Shown one piece after another: positions 6,828 through 13,334 of a stretch of 13,334 nucleotides of DNA. The translations under genes were made by a program, and so were the position numbers. The DNA is from Porticoccaceae bacterium (lineage in GTDB: Bacteria; Pseudomonadota; Gammaproteobacteria; Pseudomonadales; Porticoccaceae). The stretch is taken from assembly GCA_023229065.1 (NCBI GenBank), contig JALNZZ010000050.1, positions 1 to 13,334 on the forward strand, read 5' to 3'. The stretch's first letter is position 1. The number at the start of each line of letters is the position of its first letter. The notes under the pieces were generated by a model, which was given only the letters and a program-made list of their open reading frames with translations, was not told the origin of the DNA and did not search any database.

Positions 6828-8279
6828 ATGATGAAATATCTGCCCCCCACCCTGATCATTTTCTGTCTCAGCCAGGCCGCCCAGGCCAACCCGATCCAGT
6901 ATTTCAAGGAGGAAGACGGCAGCACCAACTGGCAGTATATCGCCAACTTCTCCAGCAGCATGCTGATCCTCATTCTCAGCCTGGTGTTGATCAAGCTGTT
7001 CTTCACTCACCGCCAGGTGCGGCGCTCCAACCGCGCCCTCAAAGCCATCCGCGACGATCTCGAAGTCCGTGTACGGGAACGCACAGCGACCCTCAACGAG
7101 TCCAACCAGCTGCTCAAAGAGACCAATCAGCTCTTGGAACACGAGGTCAATGAGCATCGCGATACTGCCAGCCGCCTGCGCGCTTCGGAAAGCTACAACA
7201 AGAACATCCTCGAATCCATGCCGTTGATGCTGGTAGGGCTTACCCCAGAGGGTGAAATCACCCAGTGGAACAAGCGCGCCGAGGAGATCGCCGGTGTTAC
7301 TACCGCTGACGCCATCGGCGGTAACCTGTGGCAGGTATACCCCACCATCACCGTGGCACCCGATCAGGTCGCCCAGGCGCTCTCTGACAACAAGCCGGTG
7401 ACCATCAAGCACAGCCAACGCGGGCGCTACCATTTCGATATCACCATCTACCCACTGCAGGAGCAAGTGGAGCCCGGTGTGGTGATATTGATTGATGACG
7501 TGACTCAGCGGGTGATGAACGAGAACATGCTGATCCAGCGCGACAAAATGTCCTCCCTCGGTGAGCTGGCTTCCAATATGGCGCACGATATCAACACGCC
7601 GCTCCAGGCCATCCTCGACGATGTGCGCCATATTCGCGAGACCGTCAATGGCAATGGCTGCCTGAACAGCGACGCCGACACACTGAAACAGCTCAATGGC
7701 CTGCTCAACGATGCCTCTGAAAAGGGCCAGCAGGCCTCAGCGATTATCAGCAACTTACTGACCTTCGCCAACGCCACCAGCGACGAGAAAACCCCGGAAG
7801 ACGTGGCTGCTATCATGGAACATAGCCTGGAGCTGGCAGCCGATGTCATCTCGGTACCTAACAAACTGCGCTTTCGCGATATCACCATTGAACGGGATAT
7901 CGAGGCAGACCTGCCCTCGCTCCCCTGCTACGGGTCGGAACTGCAGCAGGTCTTTCTCAGCCTCTTTCGCCATTCCTGTCACGCGCTGGCAGATGCTATC
8001 GGGCGCGAAGGTCACAGCCCCCGCCTGCGTGTGGAAATGAAGGAGTGCTACGATGCTTTGTGGATCAAGATCTCCCATAACGGCATGGGACTTACCTACG
8101 ACGAGCAAAAGTACATTTTCGAGCCCTACTTCAACAGTCCAGACGACCAGCTGTATGATGCCACCAAGCGGCTTTCGTTTTCTTACTTCATCATCACTGA
8201 GCATCACAAGGGACAGATGGCGGTGACATCTGATGTGGAAGTGGGTACAACTTTCCATATGCAGATCCAGCTGACTTGA
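6828..8279 (+). CDS. Membrane PAS-domain histidine kinase-like protein with degenerate ATP-binding domain
   Basis: 483 residues. Residues 4-20 form a signal peptide with a possible AQA cleavage, and 42-59 a membrane helix, leaving at most about 20 periplasmic residues. A coiled coil (about 64-118) leads to a PAS domain (about 121-225; NILESMPLMLVGLTPEGEIT, IDDVTQRV). The dimerisation domain holds LGELASNMAHDINTPLQ, with phospho-acceptor His253 and phosphatase-type Thr257. The ATPase domain is atypical. In the N box, LQQVFLSLFRHSCHAL has His where the Mg-binding Asn belongs. In the G1 box the Asp of DNGxG is His (ISHNGMG). In the G2 box the glycine-rich GTGLGLS is replaced by DATKRLS. The rest of the fold (IFEPYF, GTTFHMQIQL) is intact and the frame is unbroken, so this is not ordinary decay. 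No response regulator is adjacent. It may be a pseudokinase, phosphatase or phosphotransfer scaffold. The start is one of two adjacent ATGs, with no strong ribosome site. Confidence 0.85.
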   Translation: MMKYLPPTLIIFCLSQAAQANPIQYFKEEDGSTNWQYIANFSSSMLILILSLVLIKLFFTHRQVRRSNRALKAIRDDLEVRVRERTATLNESNQLLKETNQLLEHEVNEHRDTASRLRASESYNKNILESMPLMLVGLTPEGEITQWNKRAEEIAGVTTADAIGGNLWQVYPTITVAPDQVAQALSDNKPVTIKHSQRGRYHFDITIYPLQEQVEPGVVILIDDVTQRVMNENMLIQRDKMSSLGELASNMAHDINTPLQAILDDVRHIRETVNGNGCLNSDADTLKQLNGLLNDASEKGQQASAIISNLLTFANATSDEKTPEDVAAIMEHSLELAADVISVPNKLRFRDITIERDIEADLPSLPCYGSELQQVFLSLFRHSCHALADAIGREGHSPRLRVEMKECYDALWIKISHNGMGLTYDEQKYIFEPYFNSPDDQLYDATKRLSFSYFIITEHHKGQMAVTSDVEVGTTFHMQIQLT

Positions 8280-8367
8280 TGCACCCTCTTGCTCCCTTTC
8301 CAGGCCACTGGACAAAACAGTGAGCGATGACGACCATAGCCATTTTTTGCCAACAGGTGCCCCAACC

Positions 8368-9141
8368 ATGAGCACAATGACAACCCCTTTCCAGACATTC
8401 AGCCTTCAAGGCCGCCGCGCTCTTGTAACAGGAGCCTCCAGCGGCCTCGGCCAGCACTTTGCCACCACTCTGGCGACTGCTGGTGCCGAGGTGATTCTCG
8501 CCGCACGGCGTCTCGAAAAATTAGAAGAATGTGTAACCCGCATCCGCCACGCTGGCGGCACCGCCACCGCGGTAGCTATGGACGTCTGTAATCGCGACAG
8601 CGTCGCCGCTGCACTTGACAGCATCACCCCCCCTGACATCCTCGTCAACAACGCTGGCGTCACCCATACAGGTCGGGCGCTGGATATTAACGATGATGAC
8701 TGGAATGCAGTGCTCGACACCGACCTCAAGGGCGCCTGGATCGTTGCCCAGGAAACTGCGCGACGTATGGTCGCGGCCGGCAATGGTGGCAGCATTATCA
8801 ATGTCACCTCCATCCTCGCCAACCGCGTCGCAGGTGGCGTCGCACCCTACAGCGCTGCCAAGGCAGCACTGGCCCAGGTTACCCGCTCGCTGGCTCTGGA
8901 GCTGGCACGCTACAACATCCGCGTCAACAGCCTGGCTCCCGGCTATATCGTCACAGCGCTGAACCAGGAGTTTCTCGCCAGCGAAGCTGGTGAAAGGCTG
9001 TGCCAGCGCATCCCGACCCGCCGCTTCGGCACCCCCGAAGACCTGAATGGTCCCTTGCTCCTGCTGGCCTCGGACGCTGGCGCTCACATGACTGGCAGCG
9101 AAATCGTCGTCGACGGCGGTCATCTGTGCAGTTCACTGTAG
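8368..9141 (+). CDS. Short-chain dehydrogenase/reductase (SDR), probably NADP(H)-dependent
   Basis: A 257-residue classical SDR, the usual family length. The nucleotide-binding TGASSGLG lies at 21-28 and NNAG at 94-97; catalytic Ser148, Tyr161 and Lys165 are in NVTSILA and YSAAK. Arg47-Arg48 after the second strand (ILAARR) favours NADP(H). The position of the tetrad Asn is Asp here (LDTDLKG). The C-terminus has the common GSEIVVDGG. The frame is open from a GTG at 8320, but ATG 8368 is preferred: it follows CAGGTG and puts the Rossmann fold at the normal distance from the N-terminus. It lies 10 bases before the histidine-phosphatase gene, so the two are likely co-transcribed. The substrate, an alcohol or ketone, is unknown; 3-oxoacyl or hydroxyacyl chemistry is possible. 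Confidence 0.9.
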   Translation: MSTMTTPFQTFSLQGRRALVTGASSGLGQHFATTLATAGAEVILAARRLEKLEECVTRIRHAGGTATAVAMDVCNRDSVAAALDSITPPDILVNNAGVTHTGRALDINDDDWNAVLDTDLKGAWIVAQETARRMVAAGNGGSIINVTSILANRVAGGVAPYSAAKAALAQVTRSLALELARYNIRVNSLAPGYIVTALNQEFLASEAGERLCQRIPTRRFGTPEDLNGPLLLLASDAGAHMTGSEIVVDGGHLCSSL

Positions 9142-9151
9142 CAAGCTGAAA

Positions 9152-9802
9152 ATGAGCGAACTCATCCTCCTCCGCCATGGCCAGGCAGCCTTCGGCAATG
9201 AGCACTACGATCAGCTTTCCACTTTGGGCGAAGCCCAGGCACGCGCAACCGGTGATTTTCTGCAGGCCAGAAAGTGGCAGTTTGACCGAGTCATAACAGG
9301 CCCTCGCCAGCGTCAAAGGTTAACTGCAACCCTGGCGGCAAGGGTAACTGACAGCGAACTGCATGAAGATCTGCGTCTCGACGAGTTCGCCGAGGGCAGC
9401 CAGATCCTGGCAGCAGCGGAGCAGCGTGCCGGTGGCCCTCTCGAGAATAAAAAGGCGCGACTGCGAGCCTATATGCAAGAGATCAGACTATGGTGCAATG
9501 GCGATATCACAATTGACGGCACCGCGTCTGCTAGTGATTTTTGTCGCACTGTCGACGACTGGCTGGAATCAGTTACCGCCGATCCGGCACCAGGTCAACA
9601 ACTGTTGGCCGTAACGTCAGCCGGTGTCATCGCTGCGGTGCTATGCCGGGTGCTGAACCAACCGCGTGAGGCCATCGCTGACTGGATGGCCGTCCTGGGA
9701 AACGCCTCTCTCACTACCCTGATGTTTTCCCGAGGACGGCTGTCGGTGCGGGAGATCAACAGCAACGGTCACTTACCTGTGGAGTTGCTAAGCGGGATAT
9801 AG
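9152..9802 (+). CDS. Histidine phosphatase superfamily protein (phosphoglycerate mutase-like fold)
   Basis: 216 residues. The N-terminal MSELILLRHGQA carries the phospho-accepting His9 of the branch-1 histidine phosphatase motif RHG. GPRQRQRLTA (50-59) supplies the phosphate-binding Arg and LRLDEFAEG (74-82) the acid residue. The second catalytic His, normally in a (S/T)HGG-like motif, appears to be replaced: LLAVTSAGVIAAVL has Ser156 there. Variants of this kind sit beside SDR, acyl-CoA dehydrogenase and phosphotransferase genes in fatty-acid or steroid catabolic clusters (from general knowledge). Here the SDR is 10 bases upstream. Physiological substrate is unknown; 'phosphoglycerate mutase' would be a misleading name. 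The stop codon abuts the stop codon of the opposite gene with no base between. Confidence 0.87.
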   Translation: MSELILLRHGQAAFGNEHYDQLSTLGEAQARATGDFLQARKWQFDRVITGPRQRQRLTATLAARVTDSELHEDLRLDEFAEGSQILAAAEQRAGGPLENKKARLRAYMQEIRLWCNGDITIDGTASASDFCRTVDDWLESVTADPAPGQQLLAVTSAGVIAAVLCRVLNQPREAIADWMAVLGNASLTTLMFSRGRLSVREINSNGHLPVELLSGI

Positions 9803-10180
9803 TCACTCTGAAGGGGTGGGAGTGGCCAGCTTGGACTCACTCTCATCCACAAAAAAGAACCGCATCCGTGAACGGTCAAACAGACGTTCCTCATCCTCGG
9901 CAATTTCCCGAGCAATCTCCTCTACAGTGAACTGGGCATTGGCAGCGTCGAAAGCTGCCTGATCCGGATACCAGATTTCCAGTATGACGTCGAACTCTCC
10001 CTCGTCCGCCTCTCCAGTGAGCGGGTTTGCCAGCGGCGTAAGGTAACGACGCAAATAACGGCTTGCATAACCGCTCAGATATTTTTCACCGATTTTACGG
10101 TGAGTGGACTCGTAATAATCGCGAAACGCCTGGACCGACAGGCCCGGACGGCGTTTTAGCATGCCAACCATTTTGATCAT
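9803..10180 (-). CDS. EthD-domain protein (dimeric alpha-beta barrel)
   Basis: A 125-residue protein with the EthD signature: MIKMVGMLKRRPGLSVQAFRDYYESTH at the start, then a central strand with FDVILEIWYPDQAAFDAA and an acidic tail region ending in RMRFFFVDE. EthD-like proteins share the ferredoxin-like alpha-beta barrel fold; the namesake is needed for ether-fuel degradation and others act as small enzymes or helpers in catabolic gene clusters. The ATG follows a strong AAGGAGA ribosome site. The gene is 70 bases downstream of the reductase gene on the same strand, so a two-gene operon is likely. Catalytic role is not deducible. Confidence 0.85.
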   Translation of the reverse strand: MIKMVGMLKRRPGLSVQAFRDYYESTHRKIGEKYLSGYASRYLRRYLTPLANPLTGEADEGEFDVILEIWYPDQAAFDAANAQFTVEEIAREIAEDEERLFDRSRMRFFFVDESESKLATPTPSE

Positions 10181-10250
10181 ACTGTCTCCTTATCGTCATA
10201 AGTGGGAGTTATTGCCGTCGCAACCATGAAAGGAAAAAATGCCAAATAAA

Positions 10251-11267
10251 CTATGCCTCTGCAATTTTCAATAGCTGTTTGCCAAAGTTGCGCCCCCTAA
10301 ACAGACCATTAAGGGTCTGCGGACAATTCTCCAGCCCTTCGACAATATCTTCCTTAACCCGTATCTCACCAGCTTCGACCCATTGCCGCATTTCGTCAAT
10401 CGCGGCAGGAAAGCGGTCGAAATGATCCAGTACCAAAAAGCCTTCCATCCGTGCCCGCCGGATTACCAGCTGCATATAGTTTTTAGGCCCCGGTGGCAGG
10501 CTGTGACCTGTATATCCGCTGGAGATGCCGCCGCACAGGGCAACCCGTGCACCAACAGCAAGGTTGGCCAACACAGCATCGAGTATCTCACCACCGACAT
10601 TGTCAAAAAAAACATTAACTTTATTGCCGCATAACTTCTTCAGTTGCGCCGCCACATCCCCAGCTCGGTAATCAATGGCATGATCAAAATTGACCTCCTC
10701 CACCAGCCACCGACACTTTTCCGGCCCACCGGCGATACCGATTACCGTACAGCCGAGCCTCTTGGCGATCTGGCCAGCCACGGAGCCGGTAGCGCCTGCC
10801 GCTCCAGAAACCACCACGACATCCCCCGGCTGCGGCTCGGCAATAAGCATCATGCCCATGTAAGCAGTCATACCGGTCAGACCGTAGATATGGAGAGGAT
10901 AGGTGAGAGGCACACCCTCGGGCACCCGATTGATAGGAAACATGCCCGAGCCATCAGTAGCGATATAATCCTGCCAACCAAAAGTACCCTGTACCAGTTC
11001 TCCAGTACGGTAATCGGGATGACGGGATTCCACTACCCGGCCCACTGCCACAGAACGCATCACTTCACCAAGAGCAACGGGAGGCACATAGCTTGGCAAA
11101 TCATTGAGCCACCCACGCTGGGCCGGCTCAAAGGACAGATAGAGGTTGCGCACCAAAATTTCGCCCTCTGCAGGCGTGGGCACGGCAGACTCGACCCACT
11201 CGAAATGCTCCGGTCCAACCTCTCTTTCCGGGCGTTTGCTCAGCAACCACTGGCGGTTGATAGTCAC
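10251..11267 (-). CDS. NADPH-dependent medium-chain oxidoreductase (PTGR/CurA-like 2-alkenal or enone reductase)
   Basis: 338 residues, typical for the zinc-independent medium-chain reductase family that includes leukotriene B4 12-hydroxydehydrogenase/prostaglandin reductase and bacterial CurA. These enzymes reduce the C=C bond of alpha,beta-unsaturated carbonyls with NADPH. The N-terminal ADH_N_2 domain has YLSFEPAQRGWLND; GLTGMTAYMG (129-138) precedes the Rossmann motif AAGATGSVAGQ (156-166); GGPEKC (180-185) matches the NADPH 2'-phosphate-binding region; and VFFDNVGG and GRNFGKQLLKI are further family marks. No structural-zinc cysteine cluster is seen. The start is a GTG preceded by a very strong AAGGAGGAG at ideal spacing. 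It probably heads an operon with the EthD gene. The exact substrate is unknown. Confidence 0.9.
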   Translation of the reverse strand: MTINRQWLLSKRPEREVGPEHFEWVESAVPTPAEGEILVRNLYLSFEPAQRGWLNDLPSYVPPVALGEVMRSVAVGRVVESRHPDYRTGELVQGTFGWQDYIATDGSGMFPINRVPEGVPLTYPLHIYGLTGMTAYMGMMLIAEPQPGDVVVVSGAAGATGSVAGQIAKRLGCTVIGIAGGPEKCRWLVEEVNFDHAIDYRAGDVAAQLKKLCGNKVNVFFDNVGGEILDAVLANLAVGARVALCGGISSGYTGHSLPPGPKNYMQLVIRRARMEGFLVLDHFDRFPAAIDEMRQWVEAGEIRVKEDIVEGLENCPQTLNGLFRGRNFGKQLLKIAEA

Positions 11268-11377
11268 GATTTACTCTCCTCCTTATTTCTCAGCTTTAGG
11301 GCCAGCAACAGACTACCCGACCCCGTGTTACAGATGTAGTGAAGTCCAGCAGCATACTGCACTCTTGACGGCCCATT

Positions 11378-11407
11378 ACCAACAGGCAAAAAACCAACAG
11401 GCAAAAA
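11378..11407. repeat. Perfect tandem duplication of a 15-bp unit
   Basis: ACCAACAGGCAAAAA occurs at 11378-11392 and again at 11393-11407. The second copy merges into the A-run that provides the T-tract of the adjacent minus-strand terminator. It is probably a slippage duplication without function. Confidence 0.9.
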
Positions 11408-11432
11408 AAAGGCGCCTTGGTCGATGGCGCCT
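11403..11432 (-). terminator. Second intrinsic terminator of the TonB-receptor gene
   Basis: Read on the minus strand, AGGCGCC (11432-11426), a 9-base loop and GGCGCCT (11416-11410) form a 7-bp GC-rich stem followed by a T-run (11410-11403). It lies directly downstream of another terminator and acts as a backup. Confidence 0.85.
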
Positions 11433-11436
11433 CAAA

Positions 11437-11463
11437 CAAAAAAGCCCCCGCCGAAGCGGGGGC
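11437..11463 (-). terminator. Strong intrinsic terminator of the TonB-receptor gene
   Basis: On the minus strand GCCCCCGC (11463-11456), a TTCG tetraloop and GCGGGGGC (11451-11444) form a perfect 8-bp stem closed by C(UUCG)G, a very stable loop, followed by TTTTTT (11443-11438). It starts 8 bases after the receptor stop codon. Confidence 0.95.
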
Positions 11464-11471
11464 AAATATGT

Positions 11472-13334
11472 TTAGAAGCGGTACAGCACTTCGCCACCGA
11501 TCTCACGTGGAGCACGAGGGAAGGCAAACTTCCACAGGGTACCATTGTTGGGGCTGTCAGCTGTAGGACGAAGTGGACTGACCACATAGTCGTGGGTATA
11601 GGCATCCTCGTCAGTCAAGTTACGACCGAACAGTGCGAATTGCCATTGTCCGATCTCATAACTGATAGAGGAATCCAACAAGCCGTGGGCCTTAATGATG
11701 GTGCCGGGGTGGTTGTTGAGGGTAGCCTGATAGTCATCCCGCCAGTTGTACCCGACCCGCCAGGTCAGCAGGCCATCACCCACACTGAAGTTCACAGTGG
11801 ATTGCAGCGAGGCAGTAAACTCAGGCGCCCGACGTAGATCCAGGCCTGTCTCATCAGCGATGATGCCATCGCCATAGATATCCGCGTTGAACTTCTTGTA
11901 CTCGGCATCAAGCCAGCCAGCATTACCGGAGATACGCCAGTTGTCGGTAATCATCGCCTCCAACTCCACTTCCACACCGTTGATCTCCGCCTCACCCACG
12001 TTACGGATGGACAGCTCGTTGCCGGTGGCTACGTTCGGCGCTGGCAGTGACACCTCTACCTGCATATCGTCGTAGATCATATGGAAAGCGGTGGCGTTGA
12101 ACTTCAGCCGACCATTCAAGAAAGTTGAACGCAGGCCCAGCTCAAAGTTAGTCAAGGTCTCAGGACCAAAACCCCCGCCCAGCTCCTCAGGCGTGGAAGC
12201 ACGAGGTGAGAAGCCTCCACTGCGGAAGCCTGTGGAGTTGGTGAAGTACACCATATGGTCGTCGGTGAAGTGATAGCGCACACCCCAGCGATAGATCCAG
12301 TCGTTGTCCTTGCGCTCGCCGCCCGCATTGGGGCCAGCATTGATGGCACCGGTCACCGTGTCGGTGACGGTGCGGCTCATGCGCTTGGTTTCAGTGATGA
12401 AGCGGGCACCCAAGGTCCACACCAGCTTATCGTCCAGCATGCGATAGTCACCCTCGGCAAAGATGGAGTGGGACTCGGAGCTGGTGGTGGTATCCTCAAA
12501 CGGACTCCAGGCGTCGCTACCGGTTAGCAGCAGAGTCTGGGTGAGCTGGTAGGCACTGGTGTCGGTAGTGGACGAGAACAGGCCCGCCTGCCAGGTGAGG
12601 GCATCGCCAGCGTCGCGGGTCAGCCGCAGCTCGTGGGTGGTCTGTTCGTAGTCACCCCAGCGCTCGAGGTGATAGATGGGCAACGGCGAGCCGTCGCCAT
12701 CGGCGCTGTAGAAGTCGTCGGCAGTGATCCAGCCACCGATGTAGGTGAGCGTGTGGTCGTCGGTGATATTGATGTTGACCTCGGAGATAACCTGGAACTT
12801 CTCCAGTGCTACCTTGCCAAGGAAGTCAGTCTCTTGACGGCGTCTGTCACCACTGATTGGTTTGCCAAGACTGCCCCCACAAGTACCAAAGAAGGCACAG
12901 AACACATCGCGTTCATCGGTGGAGGTGTTGTGCCAGGCGCTGGTATTACCTTCCATGTCACTGTAGTTGACTTGCAGCTCACCGCTGAAAATATCGTTGG
13001 GTTGCCACAAGAAGTGCGCTCCGGCATGCACGTTATCGCGCTTATCAGGATCGCTGCCGATGCGGTTTTTGGTGTAGCCCTTGCCCTGCCGGCTGGTGCC
13101 GCCAGTCAATTTCATGGCCCAGGTGTCCTCACCATAGTTGAACACGATATCGCCCTGGCTCTTGTCGTATTCGCCGATCCGACCACGAATCTTGCCGCTG
13201 GTTTCATTCAGCTGTGGCTTGGCGCGAATGATATTGATCAAACCGCCCACCACGTTTTTGCCAAACAGGGTACCCTGTGGACCGCGCAGAACCTCGATGC
13301 GCTCTACGTCGAGCATATCGAACACCTGGCCCAC
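11472..13334 (-). CDS. TonB-dependent outer-membrane receptor (5' end missing)
   Basis: 620 C-terminal residues are visible; the signal peptide, TonB box and start of the plug lie beyond the right edge. The apparent first codon in the window is an internal Val, not a start. Next to the edge is the plug signature VERIEVLRGPQGTLFGKNVVGG followed by LINI, then a long series of alternating beta strands and loops ending in EVLYRF, with the C-terminal aromatic residue required for outer-membrane assembly. One extracellular loop has two close cysteines (VFCAFFGTCGG), which may form a disulfide. Late motifs YHFTDDHMVYFTNSTGFRSGGFSPRAS and NFELGLRSTFLNGRL are typical of sphingomonad- and marine-gammaproteobacterial receptors. 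These import siderophores or other large or hydrophobic nutrients using TonB energy. Two tandem terminators end the unit. The ligand is unknown. Confidence 0.95.
   Translation of the reverse strand: MGQVFDMLDVERIEVLRGPQGTLFGKNVVGGLINIIRAKPQLNETSGKIRGRIGEYDKSQGDIVFNYGEDTWAMKLTGGTSRQGKGYTKNRIGSDPDKRDNVHAGAHFLWQPNDIFSGELQVNYSDMEGNTSAWHNTSTDERDVFCAFFGTCGGSLGKPISGDRRRQETDFLGKVALEKFQVISEVNINITDDHTLTYIGGWITADDFYSADGDGSPLPIYHLERWGDYEQTTHELRLTRDAGDALTWQAGLFSSTTDTSAYQLTQTLLLTGSDAWSPFEDTTTSSESHSIFAEGDYRMLDDKLVWTLGARFITETKRMSRTVTDTVTGAINAGPNAGGERKDNDWIYRWGVRYHFTDDHMVYFTNSTGFRSGGFSPRASTPEELGGGFGPETLTNFELGLRSTFLNGRLKFNATAFHMIYDDMQVEVSLPAPNVATGNELSIRNVGEAEINGVEVELEAMITDNWRISGNAGWLDAEYKKFNADIYGDGIIADETGLDLRRAPEFTASLQSTVNFSVGDGLLTWRVGYNWRDDYQATLNNHPGTIIKAHGLLDSSISYEIGQWQFALFGRNLTDEDAYTHDYVVSPLRPTADSPNNGTLWKFAFPRAPREIGGEVLYRF

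Noticed and set aside
6671..7153. Long open frame of 160 codons overlapping the start of the kinase-like gene
   Set aside because: It is rich in Ser, Gln, Pro and Arg without family features, and lies mostly in another frame of the clearly real membrane kinase-like gene; its start has no ribosome site.
6810..7631. 273-codon open frame antisense to the kinase-like gene
   Set aside because: The composition (Val, Gly, His, Asp-rich) is typical of a shadow frame, and the sense strand encodes recognised PAS and HisKA domains.
8521..9123. 200-codon open frame antisense to the SDR gene
   Set aside because: The sense frame has the full SDR motif set; the antisense frame has no recognisable domain.
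1..13334. Mobile element, phage, defence island or CRISPR array
   Set aside because: No transposase, integrase, inverted-repeat termini, tRNA attachment site or spaced repeats were seen; the genes are metabolic, repair, regulatory and transport genes.

Overview
The window looks like ordinary chromosome from an aerobic gammaproteobacterium. Several things support this: a Pseudomonas-type fprA/finR pair arranged divergently, an SOS-controlled umuDC operon with an Escherichia/Pseudomonas-style LexA box, and a TonB-dependent receptor of the kind common in marine, hydrocarbon- or lipid-using lineages such as Cellvibrionales/Spongiibacteraceae. The placement below class level is inference. I see no insertion sequence, integrase, CRISPR array, tRNA or rRNA. 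No gene-free stretch exceeds 300 bases.

Left part (1-1585, minus strand): the end of an ABC importer operon of the poorly characterised TrpXY-like type. A substrate-binding lipoprotein is coupled by a TGATG overlap to a membrane permease that runs off the left edge. The ATPase gene presumably lies beyond it.

1733-3565 (plus strand): an SOS mutagenesis operon. A near-perfect LexA box is followed by umuD (self-cleaving accessory subunit, here with an Ala-Gly cleavage site) and the overlapping umuC (DNA polymerase V catalytic subunit). A perfect 15-bp hairpin separates umuC from the convergent fprA.

3691-5489: fprA (ferredoxin/flavodoxin-NADP+ reductase, minus strand) and the LysR regulator finR (plus strand) are divergent. 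Between them are a consensus -10 for finR and overlapping inverted repeats, placed where a LysR regulator could both activate fprA and repress itself. This is an oxidative-stress redox module.

5510-8279: an arginase/agmatinase-family ureohydrolase (minus strand) is divergent from an orphan membrane histidine kinase-like protein. The kinase keeps the phospho-accepting histidine but has lost the key N, G1 and G2 residues of the ATP-binding domain. It is the most unusual gene in the window.

8368-11267: a short-chain dehydrogenase and a histidine-phosphatase-fold protein (plus strand) converge, with no base between them, on an EthD-domain protein and an NADPH-dependent medium-chain reductase (minus strand). 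These look like accessory catabolic genes for carbonyl or enone compounds. Upstream of the reductase, two strong intrinsic terminators in tandem end a TonB-dependent receptor gene that enters from the right edge (11472-13334). The receptor may import a substrate for such a pathway, but the terminators make it a separate transcription unit.
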